Shown here in pieces: positions 35,679 through 43,379 of a stretch of 64,000 bases of DNA; positions within the stretch are counted from its first letter, which is position 1, and every line of letters begins with the position of its first letter. Below the pieces are notes generated by a model that saw only the letters and a program-made list of their open reading frames with translations, ran no database searches and was not told the DNA's origin. This DNA is from Fimbriiglobus ruber. Lineage in GTDB: Bacteria > Planctomycetota > Planctomycetia > Gemmatales > Gemmataceae. Location: positions 124,001 through 188,000 of the forward strand of contig NZ_NIDE01000019.1 of NCBI RefSeq assembly GCF_002197845.1, given 5' to 3'. Position numbers and translations under genes: made by a program.

Positions 35679-36913
35679 ATTTGACCCGACCCCACCGAAT
35701 CATTGTCGTCACCGAGCGCCGCCCGGTCATACGGCGACTACCCTGGGCGGACATCGACGATTTGCTCCGCTCGTTTCGCCCCCTCGTTGACATCGTGCCC
35801 ACCTTCACGCGCGGCGAATACCGGCTCACCCCACGCGGCCACGTCGGTGTTTTCCACACGACCAACTTGACCTGGCACGTCCGCCCGAAGATCGGGTGGA
35901 CGGGGTTTCGATTCCTCCTGGGAGAAGACATTCCCGCCCGAGCGGGCGGCCCCACGCAGCGCGAGGCGGACTGGCCGGCTGAGCTGGCAACGCTCGTCGC
36001 ACACCGTCTTGCCGTGCTGATGTACGAACGCGCAACGGCTGGTTTGCTCCGCGGGTACGCCGAGCGCGAGACGGTCTCCGATACCGTCCGCGGCCGCATC
36101 GACCTCGGCCGTCAGACGCGCGAAGCCGGCCGTATCGTCCATCGGTTCCACCTGATCGAAGACGAGTTCACGACTGACATCGCTTGGAACCAGATCCCCG
36201 TCACCGTGGCACATGACCTGTTACAAAGAATTGGTCTCGCGCCAGACGTGCGCCTCTTGCTCACGCGGGCTGTTGACCTTTACCCTGGCGTCACGCGGCT
36301 ATCCAGGCTCACGCCCGAATCGTTCGGGCGACTCGTTTACGACCCGCGGACCACGGCGTACCGGCCGCTCATTGAGCTATGCCGACTCGTCGATACCTCG
36401 CCAGGGCCAGCCTCCGCTTCAGATAACGAGGTCGCCCACAAAACCAGTCTGTTGCTTAACTTGGAACAACTGTTCCAACAACACGTCACCAGAATTCTGA
36501 GCCAATCAACTCGTTTGCCGGCGGGCTGGACCGTCAACCCGACTCCGCCTGTCGTGCTGCGATCGTCATCGGGCACGGGCGATCTCGAACTCTTGCCCGA
36601 CTTGCTCGTCGCGGACGCGGCAGGCGGGACACGTGGCGTTTGGGACGTGAAATGGAAGCGGCTCGCGGAAACCGGTCCGGAACCGGCGGACGCCCATCAA
36701 GCCCTCGGGTACGCGGCCGCCACCGGCTCCCGGGTCGCCGGCCTGATTTACCCGGGTCGGCGGTTTGCCGTCCGCAGCTACTCGGCCGACGGTGGGGTGA
36801 GGCTTTTCGTCGTAACACACCGAGTTGCGGGCACGGCCGTCCGCCTCGATCAAGGGATCGACCGCCTCGTACGGCTCGTTTTTACGACCGGGAATGGTCC
36901 GGCGGCTCTGTGA
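35675..36913 (+). CDS. mcrC: McrC-type nuclease subunit
   Basis: 412 residues. McrC carries the nuclease of McrBC-type restriction and stimulates the McrB GTPase. The C-terminal half shows a PD-(D/E)xK arrangement, LELLPDLLVAD near residue 306 and RGVWDVKWKRL near 322, and the rest has the family features TPRGHVGVFHTTNLTWHVRPK, LLRGYAERETVSDTVRGRIDL and EVAHKTSLLLNLEQLFQQHV. The start is GTG, overlapping the stop of the fourth membrane paralogue by four bases. It is thus separated from mcrB by four genes rather than directly adjacent. Modified-DNA specificity would come from McrB and cannot be read here. Confidence 0.9.
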   Translation: MNLTRPHRIIVVTERRPVIRRLPWADIDDLLRSFRPLVDIVPTFTRGEYRLTPRGHVGVFHTTNLTWHVRPKIGWTGFRFLLGEDIPARAGGPTQREADWPAELATLVAHRLAVLMYERATAGLLRGYAERETVSDTVRGRIDLGRQTREAGRIVHRFHLIEDEFTTDIAWNQIPVTVAHDLLQRIGLAPDVRLLLTRAVDLYPGVTRLSRLTPESFGRLVYDPRTTAYRPLIELCRLVDTSPGPASASDNEVAHKTSLLLNLEQLFQQHVTRILSQSTRLPAGWTVNPTPPVVLRSSSGTGDLELLPDLLVADAAGGTRGVWDVKWKRLAETGPEPADAHQALGYAAATGSRVAGLIYPGRRFAVRSYSADGGVRLFVVTHRVAGTAVRLDQGIDRLVRLVFTTGNGPAAL

Positions 36914-36954
36914 ACGTCTCATGAAGGCTGATCCAAGAACGGTGGCGACACTAT

Positions 36955-36984
36955 TGCGGAGCCAATTCCGCGACAGGTATGATG
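36955..36984 (+). promoter_or_regulatory. Sigma-70-like promoter for the HNH gene
   Basis: TTGCGG at 36955-36960 and TATGAT at 36979-36984 with an 18-base spacer, about 108 bases upstream of the HNH start. Confidence 0.45.
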
Positions 36985-37092
36985 TTTGTGATCGAACCTC
37001 CCGCCCCGACCGCGCGTCTTGCATAAAGACCGCCCGGCGATGGGTGCCGGCGTAGTTTGATCCCCCATCCCCGTCGAGAGGGCCGCTCACCT

Positions 37093-37728
37093 ATGAATGC
37101 CGGACATTACACGGCGCTGGACGCGAGTGTGTTGGTCCTGAACAAGATGTTCATGGCCGTCCACGTAATCAGCGTCCGGCGGGCGTTCTGCCTGTTGTGC
37201 AAGGAACTCGCCGAGGTCGTACTCCTCGAAGAAGGCCAGTACGTCTCGTATGACTTCTCGACGTGGGCCGAGGTGAGCGCGTACCGGGCCAAGCACTTCC
37301 GCAAGGAAGAGGACGACTGGGTCCGCACCGCGAACGCCGAGATCCAGGCCCCGCGGGTGATCCGCCTGCTGGACTACGACAAGGTTCCGCGGCAGACGGT
37401 GAAGTTCAACCGGCGGAACATCTTCGCCCGGGACAACAACCAGTGCCAGTTCTGCGGGAAGAAGTTCCCGACCTCCGAACTGAGCCTGGACCACGTGATC
37501 CCGCGGAGCCAGGGCGGGCAGACGACCTGGGACAACATCGTGTGCGCCTGCGTCGACTGCAACGTCCGGAAGGGCGGGCGGACGCCGCGGCAGGCGAACA
37601 TGACGCTCATCCGCAAGCCGGAGAAGCCGAAGCGGAGCCCGGTCCTGAACATGAAGATGAGCCAGAAGAAGTACCAGTCCTGGCAGTCGTTCCTCGACAG
37701 TGCCTACTGGTCCGTCGAACTGAAGTAA
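37093..37728 (+). CDS. HNH endonuclease family protein
   Basis: 211 residues. The N-terminal 90 residues (LDASVLVLNKMFMAVHVISV, RRAFCLLCKELAEVVLLEE) precede an HNH module with two Cys pairs: CQFCGKK, LSLDHVIPRSQGGQTTWDNI and CACVDCNVRKGG, which place the zinc Cys residues and the D-H...N...catalytic set as expected. This architecture is widespread in planctomycetes as a stand-alone protein, and its DNA target or role is not established. An in-frame TTG at 37057 would add 12 residues, but the ATG at 37093 with GAGAGGG upstream is preferred. It has its own promoter, so a link to mcrBC is not implied. Confidence 0.85.
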   Translation: MNAGHYTALDASVLVLNKMFMAVHVISVRRAFCLLCKELAEVVLLEEGQYVSYDFSTWAEVSAYRAKHFRKEEDDWVRTANAEIQAPRVIRLLDYDKVPRQTVKFNRRNIFARDNNQCQFCGKKFPTSELSLDHVIPRSQGGQTTWDNIVCACVDCNVRKGGRTPRQANMTLIRKPEKPKRSPVLNMKMSQKKYQSWQSFLDSAYWSVELK

Positions 37729-37770
37729 CCGGGGCCGCGGGGATCACTCCCCCCGGCCTGTTGTGTTTCG

Positions 37771-37797
37771 GGACCGTGCGACTCTCCCGCACGGTCC
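37771..37797. terminator. Hairpin after the HNH gene
   Basis: A perfect 10-base-pair stem GGACCGTGCG/CGCACGGTCC with a 7-base loop, lying between the HNH stop and the next start. No clear T-run, so termination is uncertain. Confidence 0.5.
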
Positions 37798-37819
37798 GGA
37801 ACTTTGACCGGGCGCGACC

Positions 37820-38011
37820 ATGACCGAGGCGACGACGACTACAATTCCCGACCCGACCGCCCCTCGGTGGTCGGTGTACCGCATCGACGACAACGGAAAT
37901 GTCTTCCTGGTCGCGAACCAACTCGACCGAGAAGCCGCCGACCGCATGGCCGCGACGTTCGAGGCGCGGGGGCACAAGCAGATGTACTGGGTTGAGGAGG
38001 AGAGTAGGTAG
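37820..38011 (+). CDS. Small hypothetical protein, 63 residues
   Basis: A compact alpha/beta-looking protein: WSVYRIDDNGNVFLVANQLD, then REAADRMAATFEARGHKQMYW. The pattern of two strands plus a helix ending in a hydrophobic aromatic is like a small SPOR-type or ferredoxin-like fold, but no family is claimed. There is no strong ribosome binding site, only CGGGCG upstream. The codon use matches neighbouring genes and no better frame overlaps, so it is probably real. Confidence 0.5.
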   Translation: MTEATTTTIPDPTAPRWSVYRIDDNGNVFLVANQLDREAADRMAATFEARGHKQMYWVEEESR

Positions 38012-38125
38012 CGGATCGATGCCCTATTTTCGGGCGGCATTTGGCCAAGGTGGTCGGGACACAACGTGGCCGCAGGTACTTCTCGCCACCAAGCAAGTTC
38101 GATTACCTTCAGAAGAAAATTCGAC

Positions 38126-38438
38126 TCATGAGGCGGCCGAGGTGGAAGGGCATAACCATCCGATCACAATCGCCTCCCGCACCGGCGCTCGGCGCGGGTC
38201 TCCGACCCCGCCGTTCTTCGGACCGCAGGTCTCCCACACCAGCCTGGCGCAGGCGGCGGTGTCCGAGGGGCCGAGCATCGGGAGACCTGCGGTTGGCCGA
38301 ACGGCGGGGTCGGAGACCCGCGCCGAGCGCCGGTGGCTCGCGCCGAACGGCGGGGTCGGAGACCCGCGCCGAGCGCCGGTGGCTCGCGTCGGGACGGGAG
38401 ACCTGCGGTCGGGCCGAAGTACCCGTGCCGCCTCATGA
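38126..38438. mobile_element. MITE-like repeat element with 12-bp terminal inverted repeats
   Basis: The 313-bp stretch starts with TCATGAGGCGGC and ends with the exact complement GCCGCCTCATGA. Inside, a block containing CGGCGGGGTCGGAGACCCGC followed by GCCGAGCGCCGGTGGCTCGC occurs twice as a direct repeat (about 38301-38343 and 38346-38388) and once inverted (about 38170-38212). There is no coding gene inside. A 26-base stretch from 38126 is repeated exactly at 59054-59079. This is the structure of a non-autonomous transposable repeat; the transposase is unknown. Confidence 0.7.
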
Positions 38439-39080
38439 GCCGAAGATTCTACGCGAGCCAGATTTTCGACGGGTAATTATTTGTGCATAAATCAGATTGA
38501 TTTCAGGCTGACTGTCTAGCGCTGTCCACGTCTATCTAATCTCGGCAAAACGCGACTTTTAGCGCAAAAAATACTAATAAATCCGCTCGCGCAGCCGCAA
38601 CTGCACCCGACGGCCATTAGTCTGAATTCAGAGGGACACATTCCGCGAGTGACACTTCGGAGGGGGCTGCGATGGCCGAGGGAGAGCGGGGCCGCCCGAC
38701 CAAATTGACGCCGTTGGCTCGCAAGATCATCTTGACGGCGCTGGAGGGCGGCGGAACCCGGAAGACGGCGGCCGAGATGGCCAAGGTCAGCCTGCGAACT
38801 CTCCAACTCTGGCTCCGGCTCGGACTGCAGCCGGACGCGGAGGCCGAGTACCGAGAATTCCGAACGGACGTCCTGCGGGCCGAGGCGGAAGCGATCCTGA
38901 GTTGCGTCGATCTAATTCGGAAGGCCGCGAAGAAGGACTGGCGGGCAGCAGCCTGGTGGCTCGAACGACACTGCCCGGAATACGCCAGGAACAAAACATT
39001 CGAACCGACCCGAGACGAGGATGCCGAAGAGCCGACAAGTCATCCGATTGCTGCCACGCCAACCCCGGCAAGCATTTCAA

Positions 39081-39085
39081 CGGTC
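39081..39085. repeat. Left CGGTC target-site duplication
   Basis: The same 5 bases occur at 40373-40377 on the other side of the IS; reading-frame restoration across the pair supports a genuine duplication. Confidence 0.7.
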
Positions 39086-40372
39086 AGTAGTTTCCATTTT
39101 ACGTCATCCCGTATGTGGTGACGAGTCAAGCTCTTGTGTCGCTTTCTGCAGGTAGGCGAGAAAGTCGTCGAGGACATCGCGATACCTTGGTGGCTTTGCC
39201 TTCATGCCCGCTCGCATGGCTTTTTGACCACGCTTTTTCGTCGGAATGGCCAGACGCACCAACCATTGCCACACGTTTCGCAAGAACAGCGACAGGCCGA
39301 CCAGCAACAGACGATACCGCGGGTCCCGCGACGACGTTCTCGCTCGCGACTGGTTCAACTGGCGATAACTCGCTTCGATCCCAAAGCGCTTCCGATACCT
39401 CTGCCGAGCGTCCGTCGGCGACAACCGGACTTTCCAGGTGGCGAAAAATAGCTTCTTGTTCACGCGCTTCTTGTTGCGATTGACATGAGACTTGTAGGTG
39501 ATGATCAATCGGAATTCGACCGATTCGGCGCCCGCGTGGTGCGTGTACTTGTGCGATCCCGCTTTCCAACGCCGGCACGCCCGCATCCCCTTGGCTTGGC
39601 GGCCTGGCTTCGGCTTGCGACCACGCATGACCACGGGAATGATGAACGGGAGGTTCTGATTCTGGAGCCACGTCATCACCGGCACGGTGAAGAAGTAACG
39701 GTCCAGAAGAGCCGTTTTACAGGCGATTTCGAGTTGTTTCACCTCGGCCCACAAGCGGGTGAGCACTTCCGTGGGCTTGTCCTTTTTGCGAACGTACGTC
39801 AACGCCAGTGTAAAACGCCAACCCGCCTCGACCACGCAGACCGTGGCATAGGCATGAAATCGCGTGGTGCCGCGTTCGGGCTTGCAACGATACAGTTCCC
39901 GGTCACTTTTTTTGGGGCGCCGTAATAGGGGATGAGGTGGTAATCGACGGCGACGTCGAGGCGTCGGCCCTTCAATTGGGGGCGCAGGACGGGGAGGCGA
40001 AGCAATTCGTTGAGTCGTCGTTCGAGAGCCGGCACCTGCTGGGACAAGTTGGAACGGAGAAGGTTCCAGAAGGTCTGGTCCTGGACGTCGGGGTAAAGTC
40101 GTTCGACCGCGTGAGAGAGTGACGAGGTGCGTGAGGCGGCCCAGATGAGGGCGGTCCAGAGCATGAGGGCCGTGCAGACGCACGCGTCATCAAACCGGAA
40201 CACGGCCTGACAATGTTCGATGGCGACGGAGAAGGTTTTGACGGAGCTTACGCGAAGTGGCGGCGGAGTGTAAACTCGCATGGAACACAGGCTCCTTCCG
40301 TGGACGCGGTTTGTGGCGCAAACCCTTTACCGAATGGAGCCTGTGTTCTCTAGATCAATTGGAAAGTACTGA
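39086..40372 (-). mobile_element. Insertion sequence, ISH3/IS4-like DDE type, about 1.29 kb
   Basis: The ends carry imperfect inverted repeats: AGTAGTTTCCA reading inward on the left, and (C)AGTACTTTCCA reading inward on the right. The right end also has a perfect 13-bp hairpin, GAACACAGGCTCC at 40283-40295 with GGAGCCTGTGTTC at 40336-40348, just outside the transposase start. A CGGTC duplication flanks the element, and it splits an HTH gene without loss of sequence. Confidence 0.75.
39104..40281 (-). CDS. DDE transposase read through a -1 frameshift
   Basis: Two overlapping frames form one protein of about 392 residues. The upstream frame (40281 down to about 39907) gives a helical N-terminus and the first Asp region DVAVDYHLIPYYGAP. 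The second frame continues with KKSDRELYRCKPERGTTRFH, the second Asp in TALLDRYFFTVPV, and the Glu region YRKRFGIEASYRQLNQSRA. The switch falls on an A7 run (CCCC then seven A, complement of 39907-39917); a -1 slip or one missing A gives the join. Frameshifting on A-runs is a known control in IS elements, but a sequencing deletion fits equally well. The YR-x6-E-x3-Y pattern is that of ISH3/IS4-like transposases. Confidence 0.75.
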
Positions 40373-40925
40373 CGGTCGAATTACCGGGTTCGCTCCCTGC
40401 AACCGAGTCGGTCCGGCCACCAGAGACTGACAAAGTACCCGCACCGGCGACCCCGGCTGTACGGAACGCAGAACCGTGTACACCTCCCTGCGAGACGCTG
40501 GCTCCGTTTGCCCCTAACCCGGTTCCGGGCACCAACTCCGGCACCCCTGTCGAAGCCGATTCCCGACCGGCCGCCCGTTCCGCACGGACCAAGCGGGCGA
40601 CCAATCACGCTGCCAAGCTGGCGAAACCATCCACAGTCCCGGTGCCGGCGAACCCACCGAAACGATCGAAATCCAAGCGAGGTCCCGCCGCGAAAAAGTC
40701 CGCGCGCCGTCGAAAGAGCAAATCCCGACGCCAACCGAAGCATCATATGAAAACAAGGCAATAATTGCAGTTTTTCGATCTGACTGAACCGTGGCTGAAG
40801 GTGACACGGCAGCCACGAGTTATTGAGGTTGCGGAGACGACACCGGATTCGGCAAACTGATGTGCTGTTCCGGTTCCGACCGGCGAGCGGGGGACGTCGG
40901 TCCCCGATCAACAGGGAGGTTGACG

Positions 40926-41621
40926 ATGCGGCGCATGCTGGTTTGTCTGCTGGTGGTGTTGGCGTTGACCGTCCCGGTTCAGGCCCACTTCTTCTTCATC
41001 ATCCCCGGCGACGCGACGCGGCAGACGGTCCACATGGTCTTTAGCGACAGTCCCACGCCCGACAAGGCGGCGAACGCCGATTTCGCGACGGCGGGTCAGT
41101 TCTGGACACTCGATGCGGCAGGCCAAAAACTCCTGGTCAGCCCGAGGTCTGTCGGCGACGGCTGGTTCGAGTTTCCGGACAGCGCGAACACGGCCCGCGA
41201 ACTCCACGGGATGATCGAATACGGCGTCGTCCAGCGGGGCCAGCCGGAGCCGGCCCTCATCATTCACCACCCCAAGGCGATCATCGGACCCGTCCGGCCC
41301 CAAACCGGCACAGCCGATCGAAATGCTCCCGCGGCCCTGGAGATCACCCCGGTCGTGCAACTGGCGGGCATCGCGTTCCAGGCCACGGCGAACGGCCAAC
41401 CGCTCCGCTCCACCGAACTCCTGGTCATGGCTCCCGACGACAAACGCCCCCGCGCGATCAAGACCAACGCCGACGGCATCACGCCGACGTTCGAGAAATC
41501 CGGCCAATACGCGGTCCGCTGCTACGTCGCCGAAACCAAGGACGGCGAATACCAGGGCCGCACGTACAAGCAGATCCGGCGGTACGCCACGCTCGTCGCC
41601 CGGTTCGACGGGGCCAAGTGA
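40926..41621 (+). CDS. Secreted DUF4198-like protein with an N-terminal His after cleavage
   Basis: 231 residues. A signal peptide (RRMLVCLLVVLALTVPVQA, residues 2-20) ends just before HFFFIIPGDATRQTV, so the mature protein would start with His. The remainder is beta-rich (ELHGMIEYGVVQRGQPEPAL, LAGIAFQATANGQPL, then KSGQYAVRCYVAETKDGEY), as in the DUF4198 or carboxypeptidase-regulatory-like group. DUF4198 proteins are periplasmic and often linked to metal uptake, but that link here is inference. GGGAGG lies 6 bases before the ATG at 40926. It is monocistronic. Confidence 0.7.
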   Translation: MRRMLVCLLVVLALTVPVQAHFFFIIPGDATRQTVHMVFSDSPTPDKAANADFATAGQFWTLDAAGQKLLVSPRSVGDGWFEFPDSANTARELHGMIEYGVVQRGQPEPALIIHHPKAIIGPVRPQTGTADRNAPAALEITPVVQLAGIAFQATANGQPLRSTELLVMAPDDKRPRAIKTNADGITPTFEKSGQYAVRCYVAETKDGEYQGRTYKQIRRYATLVARFDGAK

Positions 41622-41799
41622 GGCAGAATGATTAACGACTCACGTTTTGTCGGCGGCTTGTGAGCGGCATCGAAATGAACGAGCGGTTGGGTACTTGCGT
41701 GCTCGGCCGCGTCTTTTTACCGTAAAGCTAAACAGACGCTTTCATCGCGACTGCCGCGATCTCCCGCGAGTGTGCAAACCTGCCCGGCGGACGGAGTTC

Positions 41800-42378
41800 A
41801 TGATCCTCGAAGGCCTCGTTACGACGATCAGCCCGGACGGCACGCCCCGCCTCGCACCGATGGGGCCGAAGGTCGAATCGGACATGAGCCGGTTTCTTCT
41901 CCGACCGTTTCCAACTTCGCAAACGTATCAAAATCTGCTGAAACACGGCGAAGGCGTGCTACACACGACCGACGACGCCCTCATGATGGCCAAGGCCGCG
42001 GTCGGGGCGGTGGGTTCGTTTCCACCGGCGCGGGCGGCCAGCGTGGTGCGAGGATCGGTGCTAACGGGCGCGTGCCGATATTTCGAGTTCCGGGTGCGGT
42101 CGATCGACACGTCCGAACCGCGGGTGAGGATCGAAGCCGAGGTCGTGGCAACGGGCGTATTGCGCGAGTTCTTCGGGTTCAACCGGGCGAAGCACGCGGT
42201 CATCGAGGCGGCGATTCTCGCCACGCGGCTCACCTTGCTGCCGCGGGAAGAAATCGAGGCCGAGTTTCGTAAATTGCGAGTAATCGTCGAGAAAACCGGC
42301 GGCCCGGACGAGTTCGAAGCCATGACGTTTCTGGAAGCACATACCCAGCATCATTACTCCGCGGAGGCTGCGCGATGA
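41800..42378 (+). CDS. DUF447 family protein, likely tetrahydromethanopterin-linked
   Basis: 192 residues. MILEGLVTTISPDGTPRLAPMG at the N-terminus and FLLRPFPTSQTYQNLLKHGEG are typical of the DUF447 split-barrel (flavin-reductase-like) family, and the C-terminus ends in the family's helical RAKHAVIEAAILATRL. In planctomycetes and methylotrophs DUF447 genes are found with tetrahydromethanopterin genes. Its last four bases (ATGA, 42375-42378) overlap the start of the next gene, mptG, showing coupling. Upstream in-frame starts (41647) lack a site; CGGAG lies just before the ATG at 41800. Confidence 0.82.
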   Translation: MILEGLVTTISPDGTPRLAPMGPKVESDMSRFLLRPFPTSQTYQNLLKHGEGVLHTTDDALMMAKAAVGAVGSFPPARAASVVRGSVLTGACRYFEFRVRSIDTSEPRVRIEAEVVATGVLREFFGFNRAKHAVIEAAILATRLTLLPREEIEAEFRKLRVIVEKTGGPDEFEAMTFLEAHTQHHYSAEAAR

Positions 42379-43378
42379 CCCGCGTCACCGCGCCCGCCCG
42401 GTTGCACTTCGGGCTCTTGCACGTCCCGACCGGCGAGGGCGGTCGCTGGCCCGACCCGGACGGCCGTGCGGTTCTGCCCGCGCGGAAGTTCGGCGGGATC
42501 GGGTTGATGATCGATGCTCCGACCGTGATCGTCGGCGTGCGTGCAGCCGACACGTGGCAAGCCGACGGCCCCAGCGCAGAGCGGGCTCTCGCGTTCGCCC
42601 GCGATTGCGCGAAGGCACTTTCAAAGACCGATTGCCCACTCCACGTCGCGGTCGAGGAATGCCCGCCGGAACACGTCGGCCTCGGGGTCGGCACGCAACT
42701 CGGGCTGGCCGTGGCGAAGGCCGTGGTGGTCGAACTTGGCATAGGCGACATCAGTGTCGCGGAGTTGGCCCGCGCGGTCGGCCGCGGCGAGCGGTCCGGG
42801 GTCGGCGTCCACGGCTTCGCGGGGGCGGGTTCATTCTGGAGGGCGGAAAGGCCGCCGAGCGTTCGACCTCACCGCTACTCGCGCGGTACACGTTCCCGGC
42901 CGACTGGCGCATCGTGTTGGCCCGACCGCGGCACGACGGCCCGCGGTGGTCGGGCCCGTCGGAACGTCAGGCGTTCGCGCGGGCGCGATCCGCCGACGAG
43001 GTTCGTGAACTTTGCGAGCGAATGTGCCGCGTTCTCGTGTTGGGCGTGCTGCCCGCCTTGCTGGAACGCGATTGCGACACGTTCGGCGAAGCCCTGCACG
43101 AGTACAACCGCTTCGCCGGCCGCATGTTCGCCGCCGACCAGGGAGGTGATTACGCCTCGCCGGAAACTGAGCAACTGGTCCGTGCCACACGCGCTCTCGG
43201 GGCAGCCGGCACAGGTCAATCGTCGTGGGGGCCGACGGTCTTTGCCGTGTGCGCGAACCCGGAGGCCGCGGACAAAGTAAGTGGTGGTTTACGCGAGCAA
43301 TTCCCGGATTTGGACATGACCATCACCACCGCAAACAACACCGGCGCGGAGGTAAGAGCCACGGATGAACACGGATAA
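42375..43378 (+). pseudogene. mptG: Beta-ribofuranosylaminobenzene 5'-phosphate synthase gene with a frameshift
   Basis: The first frame gives TRVTAPARLHFGLLHVPTGE and EHVGLGVGTQLGLAVAKAVV, then GRGERSGVGVHGFAG, all GHMP-superfamily RFAP synthase features; the enzyme makes the first intermediate of tetrahydromethanopterin side-chain synthesis. After 42826 the frame is lost. The frame at +2 then reads GGGFILEGGKAAERSTSPLL, LVLGVLPALLERDCDTFGEA and GQSSWGPTVFAVCAN, to a stop at 43376-43378, completing a protein of about 334 residues. A single base is missing around the GCGGGGGCGGG run at 42820-42832. It is either a sequencing deletion or a real disruption; both halves are otherwise intact. Confidence 0.8.
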
Positions 43379-43379
43379 T

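Larger units (their letters stand above)
38672..40764 (+). pseudogene. HTH (small-terminase-like) gene split by an insertion sequence
   Basis: The N-terminal part (38672-39085) reads MAEGERGRPTKLTPLARKII, then TRKTAAEMAKVSLRTLQLWL, an HTH like that of small terminase subunits or homeodomain-like proteins, then EAEAILSCVDLIRKAAKKDW and WWLERHCPEYARN. At 39085 a 1.29-kb IS interrupts it. Dropping the IS plus one CGGTC copy lets the frame continue at 40378 with ELPGSLPATESVRPPETDK, a Pro/Thr-rich stretch, then a Lys/Arg/Ala-rich tail (KRSKSKRGPAAKKSARRRKS) to TAA at 40762-40764. The intact protein would have 266 residues. GGAGGGGG precedes the start ATG. As it stands the first half reads on to 39121 in the IS. 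Confidence 0.85.

Noticed and set aside
37093-37728. HNH gene as the nuclease of the McrBC operon
   Set aside because: It has its own promoter motif and 180 bases of spacing from mcrC, and this HNH type is widespread in planctomycetes without mcrBC.
38300-38390. Possible CRISPR-like repeats
   Set aside because: Only two direct copies almost abutting plus an inverted one, with no regular spacers; they belong to the MITE-like element.
38672-39121. Prophage remnant suggested by a small-terminase-like HTH
   Set aside because: No large terminase, portal, capsid or integrase gene is present; HTH proteins of this type are common outside phages.
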